DNA from: RUG11462 sp045539315
Lineage (GTDB): Bacteria; Bacillota; Clostridia; Oscillospirales; Acutalibacteraceae
Assembly: GCA_045539315.1 (NCBI GenBank)
Contig: JAZQFC010000030.1
Span: forward strand, 1 to 64,000
Reading direction: 5' to 3'
DNA length: 64,000 nucleotides
In this document: positions 42,483 to 50,956 of the stretch, piece after piece
How positions within the stretch are numbered: position 1 is the first letter of the stretch
Layout: the number at the start of each line of letters is the position of its first letter
Program-made: the position numbers and the translations under genes
The notes under the pieces: model-generated
The model's database searches: none
What the model was told of the DNA's origin: nothing
Seen by the model: only the letters and a program-made list of their open reading frames with translations

Positions 42483-43358
42483 ATGAACGTATTTTTCGTT
42501 AGCAACAGCACCTGTTATTTCTTCACCGATGAACTTTTCGGCCTTTTGTCGGCCGCGGGGCACGACGACGCGACCCTGGCGCTGGTTTATTACGGGGGTT
42601 GTTCGGTGCGGCAACATTGCGAATGGTTGCGGGAATCGGCTTCCAACTATGAATTCCGCGTAATCGACAAGAACGGGCTTCACACCTCCCCGAACCGCAG
42701 TCTGATTTCGGCTTTGGGCGAAAAAGATTGGGACGTCATCAGTTTTGACAACAACGCCTTGACCTTTGCGGCCGGCGAAATGCAGGCGGCCTTGGATATT
42801 ACCGAACCGTATTTCGGCGAATTGCTTTCAAAACTCCAAAAACAGTTTCCGCAGGCGCGCTATCTTTGGCACGAAGCATGGGCAAACGAAATCGGCTACA
42901 ACGGCTCGTTTGAACTCAAAACCAAAGAACACCGCGACCGCGTTTTTACGGCAAAGCACGAACTGATGAAGCACATGATGAAACACTACGGAATCGAAGG
43001 CGTTCCCACGGGGGACGCTTGGGAAAAGGTTCGGGACCTGCCGCTCTTTACAACGCCTTTCGGGCCCTTTGAAGGGGTTGAGCGCTTTACCCTGAATTCC
43101 CGAGTGCACGAGGGCACGTTTTTTGACGACCTCTCCCACGACGGGGATATCGGCGGCGGACAGTATCTGAACGCTTGTGTCTGGTTTGAAATTTTGACGG
43201 GCGAGAGTTGCGTTGGCAATCCGTTCCGGCCGACCTATGAATTTGAGGGCCAAAACGTTTGTTTGACCGAAGAAAAAATCGGGATTTTACAGAACGCCGC
43301 CCACGAGGCCGTCGCCGAGTACCGAGCCTTTTGTGCCGACCTTCTTTCCAAAGAATAA
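42483..43358 (+). CDS. DUF4886 (SGNH-hydrolase-like) protein
   Basis: The 291-aa cytoplasmic protein begins MNVFFVSNSTCYFFTDEL and has GGCSVRQHCEWLRE, matching the DUF4886 pattern of an SGNH-like fold; the usual NSFS-type nucleophile segment reads NSTC here, so activity is uncertain. Further blocks are WDVISFDNNAL and YLWHEAW. It is the first gene in GC-rich DNA, with C/G-ending codons unlike its left neighbours. No partner gene suggests a substrate. Confidence 0.62.
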   Translation: MNVFFVSNSTCYFFTDELFGLLSAAGHDDATLALVYYGGCSVRQHCEWLRESASNYEFRVIDKNGLHTSPNRSLISALGEKDWDVISFDNNALTFAAGEMQAALDITEPYFGELLSKLQKQFPQARYLWHEAWANEIGYNGSFELKTKEHRDRVFTAKHELMKHMMKHYGIEGVPTGDAWEKVRDLPLFTTPFGPFEGVERFTLNSRVHEGTFFDDLSHDGDIGGGQYLNACVWFEILTGESCVGNPFRPTYEFEGQNVCLTEEKIGILQNAAHEAVAEYRAFCADLLSKE

Positions 43359-43391
43359 TCCCCCCGAACCCCCTTTCAGGGACTCGACGGG

Positions 43392-43405
43392 CGGGTTTCG
43401 ACCCG
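43392..43405 (+). other. Hairpin with TTCG loop after the DUF4886 gene
   Basis: cgggt-ttcg-acccg is a very stable small hairpin 34 bp after the stop. It lacks a following T-run, so it is only a possible transcript end. Confidence 0.3.
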
Positions 43406-43451
43406 GGCAGACGGCGCGGCGCGCCCCGTTTTCGGATAAACGCCGCTTTTC

Positions 43452-43480
43452 TTGACAAAGAACCTCGAAAATGATACAAT
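43452..43480 (+). promoter_or_regulatory. Promoter of the YfhO-like gene
   Basis: -35 TTGACA (43452-43457), 17-bp spacer, -10 TACAAT (43475-43480). It places transcription start downstream of the longer in-frame start, which begins within the -35 box. Confidence 0.65.
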
Positions 43481-43523
43481 TTACAAGATAACTTTGTGTT
43501 TTGGAAAGGGGGATTTTTGCCCG

Positions 43524-45878
43524 ATGAAAACAACCCTGAAAAAGCCGATGGGCTTTTTGTACCACGCCGTAAACAATTGCCCGAAACGGACTCTTGTTTT
43601 TCTGATTTTGCTTTCCTGCGGCGCGGTTTTCTTTCCGTATCTTCTCTTCAGAGATTTCTTTCTTTTTAACGATATCGGAAGCGACACCGTAAACGTTTAT
43701 TACCCCTTCCTTGCCTCTCTGCAGCGCAAGGTTTCCTCGGGCGATTTCACACTTTGGGATTTTACCCACGGGCTGGGCACCAACGCGATCACCCGTCAGG
43801 CCGATATCGGAAGCGTGTTCACGTGGATTTTGTGTTTGTTCCGTGCGGAACACCTGAAATATGGGCTGATTCTGATGCACCTGCTCAAAGTGGTGCTCAC
43901 GGGCGTCGTCGGTTATTTATACCTCGATTGTTTTGCGCTTTCGAACAAGGTAAAAATTACCGCGGCCTACGTTTTTGCCTTTAATGGATTTGTGATGTTA
44001 TGGGGACAGCATTATTTCTTTGCAACCGCGTGTGCGACCGCCTGTTTCCTCCTATATGCAATCGAAAAGTGTCTTGTTTCCAAAAAAGGGTATCTGCTAT
44101 TTGCTTTGGCCGTTTTCTTCAGTGCCTTTAATTCCTATTATTATGCCTATATGACGTTGCTTATGGCGGCCGTTTACGCGCTCTTCCGCCTGATTGCCAC
44201 CCACCAACTGTGCGAAATCAAACAATTTTTCGCCAAAATCGGTCGGTTGTTCGGGGCGGTCGTTTTGGGCATCGGTTTGGCGGCCTGTCTGTTTCTTCCT
44301 TCCATCAACACGGTCCTTTCGACCAGCGCCCGTCTTTCCGGCGAGATGTCGCTCGTGGAAAAAATCTTTTTTTACCTGACGGGTCCGTTCTATGACCGCG
44401 CCACCGCCAACGGCATTCTTGCGCGGTTTTTCTCCAACAATCTGTACGGCATCGGCGGCTACGAAGGTCCGATGAACTACTACGAGATGCCGCAGTGGTT
44501 CTTCTCGAGTTTTCTGCCGTTTTTTGCCGCGTTATTTGTCCTTGACACAGCCTTCAACAAAACTCTTTCCCGAAAAGCCAAGGTCTTAAAACTTTCGGGT
44601 GTAGTGCTGCTTTTATTCCTTGCGTTCCACCCCTTCCTGAGCGTTGTAATCAACGGTTTTGTGGCGCCGTTCTTCCGCTACACCTATCTGGTAATGCCGC
44701 TCTTTGCGCTTTGTATGGCGCAAATGCTTGAAAAACTGTTTGCGCGCCAAATTTCCAAAACCCATATTCTTCTCGCGGGCCTTTTTGAAACGGCGGCGCT
44801 CGCCTATACGCTCGGCACCATTCCTTCGGCCAAGGTCGGCGCGGTCTTTACGGCGGCAATTTATCTTTTGATGGCCGTCGGCCTTATCGTGTTGTTCTAC
44901 TTCTTACAAAACAAACGTGTCTGCTGCCGCGTTTTATCGGTTACGGTGTGCCTTGGGTTGATTGTTGCCAACGTGACGATGGACAGTTACTTTACCAACA
45001 ACCGCCGCGCGGTATTAAATGCGCAAAACTCCACCGTTGCCGAACCCTCGGGCAACCGCGACGTACACGCGGCGCTCGAATACCTTCGCAAAACCGACAC
45101 GTCCTTCTTCCGCACCGACAAAACCTTTCAGGATATTGCCTACTTAAACGACAGTATGCTTCAAGGATATTACGGGGTTTCGGTTTATAACTCGGTTATC
45201 AACAAAGACGTGATTGAATTCGTTCAAAACGTTTGCCCCGAATTCAACCTCAACCCTTCCAACAGTTATTTTGACGTCAACCGAATTATAGACAATCCAA
45301 ACGTTCTGTCCTTGTTGGGCGTAAAGTATATCCTGACAAAGGCGCCGCTCGAGAACGCCGAAGAATACGAGCTGATTCACCGCGAAAACTCGGTTTCGAT
45401 TTACCGAAACACCGCCTGTGAAGGCATTGGAAAAATCTATACCAAAGCTATTGCCTACGAAGACTTCGCGGCGCTCTCTCCCGAAGAAAAGAACGCGGTG
45501 CTCGGTAATACGCTTCTTATGGACAAGGCCTTTTCGGGAACAACGCCCCACGGGGCAGCCGTTCGGTTTGAACGCCCCGAAAAACAAAGTTTTCTTACGG
45601 GAACCGTAACGGTGGACCAAAACGCCCTTTTGATGCTTCCCGTTCCCAACGAGGACGGTTGGACCGCCTTTGTCGACGGGAAAGCGGTCCAAATCAAGGA
45701 ATGCGATTACGCCTTTATGGCGCTTGAAATAAAACCGGGCAAACACACGGTTGAACTTCGCTACAAAACGCCCTTCTTTGCGGAAGGTCTGCTCGTTTCG
45801 GCCGTATCTTTCAGCGTTTACGGACTTTTGTGGTTGCTCGTTTTTTGGAAAAAGAAGAAGCAACAAAACGTTTTATAA
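43524..45878 (+). CDS. YfhO family membrane glycosyltransferase-like protein
   Basis: The 784-aa product is a polytopic membrane protein with about twelve hydrophobic segments and a large C-terminal extracytoplasmic region (residues about 500-745). It matches the YfhO family: NDIGSDTVNVYYPFLASLQ near residue 55, WDFTHGLGTN near residue 80, and NEDGWTAFVDGK near the end. Family members are proposed to transfer sugars from a lipid carrier to lipoteichoic acid or other wall polymers. ATG 43524 is used because the longer frame overlaps the promoter. The gene stands alone. Confidence 0.85.
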   Translation: MKTTLKKPMGFLYHAVNNCPKRTLVFLILLSCGAVFFPYLLFRDFFLFNDIGSDTVNVYYPFLASLQRKVSSGDFTLWDFTHGLGTNAITRQADIGSVFTWILCLFRAEHLKYGLILMHLLKVVLTGVVGYLYLDCFALSNKVKITAAYVFAFNGFVMLWGQHYFFATACATACFLLYAIEKCLVSKKGYLLFALAVFFSAFNSYYYAYMTLLMAAVYALFRLIATHQLCEIKQFFAKIGRLFGAVVLGIGLAACLFLPSINTVLSTSARLSGEMSLVEKIFFYLTGPFYDRATANGILARFFSNNLYGIGGYEGPMNYYEMPQWFFSSFLPFFAALFVLDTAFNKTLSRKAKVLKLSGVVLLLFLAFHPFLSVVINGFVAPFFRYTYLVMPLFALCMAQMLEKLFARQISKTHILLAGLFETAALAYTLGTIPSAKVGAVFTAAIYLLMAVGLIVLFYFLQNKRVCCRVLSVTVCLGLIVANVTMDSYFTNNRRAVLNAQNSTVAEPSGNRDVHAALEYLRKTDTSFFRTDKTFQDIAYLNDSMLQGYYGVSVYNSVINKDVIEFVQNVCPEFNLNPSNSYFDVNRIIDNPNVLSLLGVKYILTKAPLENAEEYELIHRENSVSIYRNTACEGIGKIYTKAIAYEDFAALSPEEKNAVLGNTLLMDKAFSGTTPHGAAVRFERPEKQSFLTGTVTVDQNALLMLPVPNEDGWTAFVDGKAVQIKECDYAFMALEIKPGKHTVELRYKTPFFAEGLLVSAVSFSVYGLLWLLVFWKKKKQQNVL

Positions 45879-45884
45879 ATCCGA

Positions 45885-45928
45885 AAAAACCCTTTCTTGC
45901 CTTTGGGCGAAGAAGGGGTTTCTTTTTT
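45885..45928 (+). terminator. Terminator after the YfhO-like gene
   Basis: aaaccctttctt/aagaaggggttt stem (one G-U pair) followed by cttttttgg. Confidence 0.8.
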
Positions 45929-45960
45929 GGAAAATCTTGTGTTTTCAGCGCCGTCGAAGA

Positions 45961-45989
45961 TTGACTTTCTTTGTAGAAAATGATAAAAT
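45961..45989 (+). promoter_or_regulatory. Promoter of the uracil uptake operon
   Basis: -35 TTGACT (45961-45966), 17-bp spacer, -10 TAAAAT (45984-45989). The leader is short, with no visible PyrR-type attenuator. Confidence 0.6.
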
Positions 45990-46032
45990 AAAAATTAGCA
46001 TAAAACCAAATTAACGGATAGGAGAATGAACC

Positions 46033-47406
46033 ATGGCTTCAAATCTTGTTTATGGCGTTCATGAAAAACCCCAGTTCAGCAAATTGATTGTCTTTGCAAT
46101 CCAGCAACTGCTTGCTATTATGGCGGCAACCATCGCCGTTCCGGCAATCGTCGGCAACGGTATGTCGGCCTCGGCCGCGCTGTTCGGCGCCGGCGTCGGC
46201 ACGTTGGTTTACCAACTCTTTACCAAATTCCGCAGTCCCGTTTTCCTCGGTTCATCCTTTGCCTTTATCGGCTCGATGACGGCCGCTTTTGCCGGCGGCG
46301 TTTCGATGAGCCTCGGCTATTTGGGCCTTCTCATCGGTGCCGTTTGCGCCGGTTTGGTTTACGTAGTTATCGCGCTGGTTGTCAAGTTCGTCGGCGTTGG
46401 CTGGATCAATAAATTGATGCCTGCCGCCGTTATCGGCCCGACCGTTGCGATCATCGGTCTGTCGCTTGCAGGCGCCGCCGTCAAGGACGTTTTCTCGTAC
46501 GGTCCGCAAAACAGCAACGGCGCATTCATTATGTCGGGCAACCTTTGGGTTTCCTTTGTCTGCGCGATGGTCACGCTCGTTGTGGTTGTTCTTTGCTCGA
46601 CCTACGGCAAGAAAATGACCAAACTCATTCCCTTTATCATCGGCGTTCTTTCGGGCTATGCCGTTGCCCTCATCTTTACGGTCATCGGTTATTCGGCCGG
46701 AATCGATTCCTTAAAAATTATTGATTTCGCACCCTTCAAAGCCCTGGTGGCCGACGGCGTTACGTTGAACACCTTCGTTTCGGTGCCCGAGTTCACCTTC
46801 ATTGAGGCCTTCAAAGGCGTAAAAGAATTTGAAGTCGGCTATCTGGCAACGGTTGCCGTGGCTTACGTTCCGGTTGCCTTCGTTGTTTTCGCCGAGCATA
46901 TTGCCGACCACAAGAACCTGTCGAGCATTATCGACACCGATTTGTTGGAAGACCCCGGTCTGCACCGCACCCTCTTGGGGGACGGCGTTGGTTCGATTGC
47001 GGGTGCCTTCTTCGGCGGCTGCCCCAACACCACCTACGGCGAGTCGGTCGGTTGCGTAGCCATTACGCGCAACGCTTCGGTCGCCACCATTACCACCACC
47101 GCCATTATGGCCCTTCTCATCGCCTTCGTTTCGCCCTTTGTTGCCTTCCTCGATTCGATTCCCGGTTGCGTCATGGGCGGCGTTTGCATCACGCTGTACG
47201 GCTTCATCGCCGTTTCGGGTCTGAAGATGATTCAGAAGGTTGATCTGGAAGACCACGCCAACCTCTTTACCGTTTCGGTCATTCTGATTGCGGGTATCGG
47301 CGGTATGTCGATGGCGATTGGAAAAGTTACCATTACGTCGATTGCCTGTGCATTGATTCTGGGCATCCTCGTCAACATTCTTCTCAACAAATTCAAAAAG
47401 GACTAA
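46033..47406 (+). CDS. uraA: Uracil/xanthine permease (NCS2 family)
   Basis: This proton-coupled nucleobase importer is 457 aa long with about 14 membrane segments. It shows the family features ALFGAGVGTLVYQ, FLGSSFAFIG, VFAEHIADHKNLSSI (substrate-site glutamate) and GGCPNTTYGESVGCVA. It is followed after 7 bp by upp, which converts imported uracil to UMP, so uracil is the likely substrate. ATG 46033 follows ataggagaa. Confidence 0.9.
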   Translation: MASNLVYGVHEKPQFSKLIVFAIQQLLAIMAATIAVPAIVGNGMSASAALFGAGVGTLVYQLFTKFRSPVFLGSSFAFIGSMTAAFAGGVSMSLGYLGLLIGAVCAGLVYVVIALVVKFVGVGWINKLMPAAVIGPTVAIIGLSLAGAAVKDVFSYGPQNSNGAFIMSGNLWVSFVCAMVTLVVVVLCSTYGKKMTKLIPFIIGVLSGYAVALIFTVIGYSAGIDSLKIIDFAPFKALVADGVTLNTFVSVPEFTFIEAFKGVKEFEVGYLATVAVAYVPVAFVVFAEHIADHKNLSSIIDTDLLEDPGLHRTLLGDGVGSIAGAFFGGCPNTTYGESVGCVAITRNASVATITTTAIMALLIAFVSPFVAFLDSIPGCVMGGVCITLYGFIAVSGLKMIQKVDLEDHANLFTVSVILIAGIGGMSMAIGKVTITSIACALILGILVNILLNKFKKD

Positions 47407-47413
47407 TTGCGCT

Positions 47414-48055
47414 ATGAAAAATTATGACAACGTGGTTATTTTTGACCACCCGTTAATCCGCCACAAAATTGCCATTCTGCGTGATGAGCGCACCAGTATG
47501 AAAGAATTCCGCGAACTGGTTGAAGAAATCACCACGCTGATGACCTATGAAAGTTTGAAAGACGGCGTTCTCACGACCGACGTTGAAGTGACGACCCCGC
47601 TTGAAACCTGTACCCAAACCGTTGTGGTGGACGATTCGATTGTAATTATCCCCATTTTGCGCGCAGGACTCGGGATGGTCAACGGCGTTCACGCGCTGTT
47701 TCCCTCGGCGAGAGTAGGCCACATCGGTATGTGCCGCAACGAAGAAACCCATCTGCCCGAAACCTACTACTGCAAACTGCCCGAGGACATTGAGGACAAG
47801 TTGGTGGTTGTGGTCGATCCGATGTTGGCCACCGGCGGCAGTGCTTGTGATGCGGTGCAACTTCTCAAAAACAAGGGTTGCAAAAACATTAAGTTTATGG
47901 CCATTATCGGCGCACCCGAAGGGGTCACTAAATTGGCCGAAACCCATCCCGACGTCGACATTTACGTTTCGACGCTCGACCGCTGCCTGAACGAAAACGC
48001 TTACATTCTGCCGGGTCTGGGCGACGCGGGCGACCGCCTGTTTGGCACAAAATAA
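47414..48055 (+). CDS. upp: Uracil phosphoribosyltransferase
   Basis: This salvage enzyme makes UMP from uracil and PRPP. The 213-aa product has the PRPP-binding motif VVVDPMLATGGSA near residue 133, the ILRAGLGMV segment and the C-terminal uracil-binding YILPGLGDAGDRLFGT. It is encoded with the permease, so uptake and salvage are coupled. Confidence 0.95.
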   Translation: MKNYDNVVIFDHPLIRHKIAILRDERTSMKEFRELVEEITTLMTYESLKDGVLTTDVEVTTPLETCTQTVVVDDSIVIIPILRAGLGMVNGVHALFPSARVGHIGMCRNEETHLPETYYCKLPEDIEDKLVVVVDPMLATGGSACDAVQLLKNKGCKNIKFMAIIGAPEGVTKLAETHPDVDIYVSTLDRCLNENAYILPGLGDAGDRLFGTK

Positions 48056-48072
48056 AATTTTCGGATTATAAA

Positions 48073-48113
48073 AACGCCGCAAGGTTTCGCAAAACGCCTT
48101 GCGGTGTTCTTTT
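48073..48113 (+). terminator. Terminator of the uraA-upp operon
   Basis: A 12-bp stem aacgccgcaagg/ccttgcggtgtt (one G-U pair) followed by ctttt. Confidence 0.75.
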
Positions 48114-48141
48114 AACTCACCATATCCTCCGCAAAATATAA

Positions 48142-48170
48142 TTTACACCCGCGCGCGAATGTGCTATACT
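48142..48170 (+). promoter_or_regulatory. Promoter of the corrinoid methyltransferase operon
   Basis: -35 TTTACA (48142-48147), 17-bp spacer, -10 TATACT (48165-48170). Confidence 0.6.
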
Positions 48171-48210
48171 GTATTTGGTAAAAAAGACGCAACCGTATAG
48201 GAGGAATATC

Positions 48211-48846
48211 ATGAGCATTTTAAGCGAAATCTCCGAAAACTTACAAAAAGGAAAACATAAAATTGTCAAAGAATTGGTCCAACAAGCGCTCGATGAGGGC
48301 GTAAACGCTGCTGACATTCTGAACAACGGCCTGTTGGACGGTATGAACGTCATCGGCGAACTCTTTAAGGAAAACAAGGTTTACGTTCCCGAAGTGTTGA
48401 TGGCCGCGCGTGCCATGAATATGGGCACCGCCGTTCTCAAACCCCACCTTGCCGCCGAGGGCGTTTCGGCCACGGGCAAGGTCTGTCTGGGTACGGTTCA
48501 GGGCGACCTGCACGACATTGGCAAAAACCTTGTAAAAATGATGCTCGAGGGCAAAGGGCTTGAGGTTGTTGACCTTGGAACCGACGTTGCCCCCGAAACC
48601 TTTGTACAAACAGCGATTGAAGAAAGTTGTCCGATTATCTGCTGTTCGGCGCTTTTGACCACCACCATGAGCGTGATGGGTGACGTTGTTAAAGCGGCCG
48701 AAGCCGCCGGCGTTCGCGATAAGGTGAAAATTATGATTGGCGGCGCCCCCGTCAACGAAGAATTCCGCAAAGAAATCGGTGCCGACGTTTATACGATGGA
48801 CGCCGCCAGTGCGGCCGACGCGGCGGTAGAACTCTGCAAAGGATAA
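48211..48846 (+). CDS. Methyltransferase corrinoid protein (MtaC/MtbC/MttC-like)
   Basis: The 211-aa protein carries the methyl group on a bound corrinoid. It has the B12-cap helical domain (residues about 1-85, ending EVLMAARAMNMG) and the Rossmann B12 domain with GDLHDIGKNLV near residue 103, whose histidine is the lower cobalt ligand, then LLTTTM and IGGAPVNEEF. ATG 48211 lies seven bases after aggagg; the longer in-frame start at 48175 overlaps the region just after the promoter and has no ribosome site. It heads a four-gene operon with two methyltransferases and a reactivator. Confidence 0.92.
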   Translation: MSILSEISENLQKGKHKIVKELVQQALDEGVNAADILNNGLLDGMNVIGELFKENKVYVPEVLMAARAMNMGTAVLKPHLAAEGVSATGKVCLGTVQGDLHDIGKNLVKMMLEGKGLEVVDLGTDVAPETFVQTAIEESCPIICCSALLTTTMSVMGDVVKAAEAAGVRDKVKIMIGGAPVNEEFRKEIGADVYTMDAASAADAAVELCKG

Positions 48847-48866
48847 AAACACACGGAGGAAGCATT

Positions 48867-49919
48867 ATGTTAACCGACAACTTTACCAAAGCCGCTCGAT
48901 TTGAACGTCCCGATTATATTCCGATGCTCTTCAAAATCAACGCTTCCTGTTGGCACCACTACCCCAAAGAGGCGCTTTGGGATTTGATGGCTGAACATAA
49001 ATTTTTGTTTCCCGATTTTACGCGTCCCGCGCCCGATTGGGAGCCCCTCATTCCCGCGGTAGCGCTGGCCGATAAGCCCTACACCGACCCGATGGGTTGC
49101 GTTTGGAAAACGACCGACGACGGAATTACGGGCACGGTGCACGGCCACCCCTTGGAAGATTGGGACGCCTTTGGCACTTCGTGGCAAATGCCCGACCCCA
49201 ACACCTGCGACGGACTTTACCCCGTCAATTGGGCCCAAGAGGAAGAAGTCTGGAAAAAACTCAACCTTAACGGTACGGGTTTTCGCGCCCGACTGCGCCA
49301 CGGTCACACCTTTTTGCAACTCTGCGATCTGCGCGGCTACGAAAATCTGCTTTTTGATATGATGGACGAGGAACCGCTTTTGGACGAGTTGATTGACCAA
49401 TTAACCGATTTTAATCTCGCGCTTGTCAACCGCTTCCTGAAAAACGGGTGCCGCTCGATGGGCTACCCCGAAGACCTCGGAATGCAGGTCGGCCCGATGC
49501 TTTCCCCCGAAATGTTCCGCCGATACATTAAACCGGCCTACCAAAAAATTATGGCACCCGCCCGTGAAGCGGGGGTCCCGATTCATATGCATTCGGACGG
49601 AGATATCCGCCTTTTGGTCGACGATTTGGTCGAAAGCGGTGTCGAAGTCCTCAATCTGCAAGACCTTGTCAACGGCATTAATTGGATTGCCGAAAAATTC
49701 CGCGGCAAGGTTTGTGTGGATCTGGATATTGACCGCCAGAAAATCACCCCACACGGAACCCCTCAGGAGATTGATGCGCTCATTCACGAGGAGGTTTCCA
49801 AAATTGCACTTCCCGAGGGCGGACTGAGTATGGTTTACGGATTGTACCCCGGTATTCCGCTTGAAAACGTGAAAGCCGTGATGGACGCGATGGAAAAATA
49901 CGCGTTCTTCTTCGATTGA
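48867..49919 (+). CDS. UroD-fold methyltransferase lacking the zinc motif (probable substrate:corrinoid enzyme)
   Basis: The 350-aa protein belongs to the uroporphyrinogen-decarboxylase superfamily (TKAARFERPDYIPMLFKI at the start, GMQVGPMLSPEMFRRYIKP near residue 205, ENVKAVMDAMEKY at the end). Zinc-dependent MtaA/MtbA members have H-x-C and a later cysteine; here the positions read HMHSDGD (near residue 239) and YGLYPGIPLENV, without cysteines. It is therefore unlikely to be a zinc thiol-methyltransferase. It may be the enzyme that demethylates the growth substrate onto the corrinoid protein (inference). True uroporphyrinogen decarboxylase is excluded by context and by the absence of haem genes. 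It is 20 bp after the corrinoid gene. Confidence 0.75.
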   Translation: MLTDNFTKAARFERPDYIPMLFKINASCWHHYPKEALWDLMAEHKFLFPDFTRPAPDWEPLIPAVALADKPYTDPMGCVWKTTDDGITGTVHGHPLEDWDAFGTSWQMPDPNTCDGLYPVNWAQEEEVWKKLNLNGTGFRARLRHGHTFLQLCDLRGYENLLFDMMDEEPLLDELIDQLTDFNLALVNRFLKNGCRSMGYPEDLGMQVGPMLSPEMFRRYIKPAYQKIMAPAREAGVPIHMHSDGDIRLLVDDLVESGVEVLNLQDLVNGINWIAEKFRGKVCVDLDIDRQKITPHGTPQEIDALIHEEVSKIALPEGGLSMVYGLYPGIPLENVKAVMDAMEKYAFFFD

Positions 49920-49938
49920 TTCGGAAAGGAATTTATTT

Positions 49939-50955
49939 ATGCAAAACGTTACCGCCAAAGAATGGCTTGAAAGTTTATACGGCACCAACGCCAAAAAACC
50001 GTTGCCGATTCTCTCGTTTCCGTGTGTCGGCCTGTTGGGTACGACGGTCGGAAAACTCGTGACCGACAGCCACCTTCAGGCACAGGGAATGAAACTCATT
50101 GCCGACAAGACCGACGCGGCCGCGGCCGTGAGTTTTATGGACCTTTCGGTCGAGGCCGAATGTTTCGGCGCCACGGTAGTGTTATCGGACGACGAAGTGC
50201 CGACCGTGAAGGGCCGCTTGATTGACGACGCCGACGCGGCTGAAGCCCTACCGATTCCCGCCATCGGCAGCGGGCGCACGGGCGTTTATATCGACGCCGT
50301 AAAAGAAGCGTGTACCCTCATTACCGACCGCCCCGTTCTCGCGGGAATGATCGGTCCGTTTTCTCTGGCGGCGCGCCTCTTTGACGTTTCCGAGATTATG
50401 CTCGACTGTTTTGACGACCCCGATATGGTTCACACCGTACTCGAAAAGGTCACGCAGTTTTTGATCGATTACGCCCTGGCCTTCCGCGCGGCGGGAGCAA
50501 AGGGAATTATGATGGCCGAGCCCGTTGCGGGGCTCTTGTCCCCCGCGATGGAGGAAGAATTCTCGTCGCCCTACGTCAAGAAAATTGTTGACGCGGTAGG
50601 GACCGATGATTTTCTCGTACTGTATCATAACTGCGGCGATAACGTTCCCAAAATGCTCGATTCGATTTTATCGACCGGTTGCGCGGCCTACCATTTCGGT
50701 AACGCGTTCGACCTGAAAGAAGATATTTTCCCCTTTGTACCCGAGGACACCTTAATTCTCGGCAACCTCGACCCGGCAGGCGTTTTGCGTATGGGTAGCC
50801 CTGAGTCGGTACGCCGGGAAACACTCAACCTCTTGGAAAAATGTGCCGGGTTCCCCAACTTCGTGTTGTCGTCGGGGTGCGATATTCCGCCCCGGACCCC
50901 GTGGGAAAATATGGAAAGTTTCTTTGCCGCGGCCAAAGAATTTTACGGAGAATAA
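49939..50955 (+). CDS. Zinc-dependent UroD-fold methylcorrinoid methyltransferase (MtaA/MtbA-like)
   Basis: The 338-aa protein has the same fold but keeps the zinc-ligand set: H-x-C in YHNCGDNVPKML near residue 229 and the cysteine in SSGCDIPPRTPWENM near residue 313, the pattern of MtaA/MtbA-type methylcobamide:thiol methyltransferases. Zinc activates a thiol or similar acceptor that takes the methyl group from the corrinoid protein. The acceptor is not known; coenzyme M is not expected in Clostridia. It starts 19 bp after the previous gene and its stop is 1 bp before the reactivator start. Confidence 0.8.
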   Translation: MQNVTAKEWLESLYGTNAKKPLPILSFPCVGLLGTTVGKLVTDSHLQAQGMKLIADKTDAAAAVSFMDLSVEAECFGATVVLSDDEVPTVKGRLIDDADAAEALPIPAIGSGRTGVYIDAVKEACTLITDRPVLAGMIGPFSLAARLFDVSEIMLDCFDDPDMVHTVLEKVTQFLIDYALAFRAAGAKGIMMAEPVAGLLSPAMEEEFSSPYVKKIVDAVGTDDFLVLYHNCGDNVPKMLDSILSTGCAAYHFGNAFDLKEDIFPFVPEDTLILGNLDPAGVLRMGSPESVRRETLNLLEKCAGFPNFVLSSGCDIPPRTPWENMESFFAAAKEFYGE

Positions 50956-50956
50956 C

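Noticed and set aside
43452..43523. Longer N-terminus for the YfhO-like protein
   Set aside because: The proposed start codon lies inside a perfect -35 TTGACA, with the -10 within the extension.
48867..50955. Haem biosynthesis uroporphyrinogen decarboxylase
   Set aside because: The two genes sit between a corrinoid protein and its reactivator, one has MtaA-type zinc ligands, and no other tetrapyrrole gene is near.
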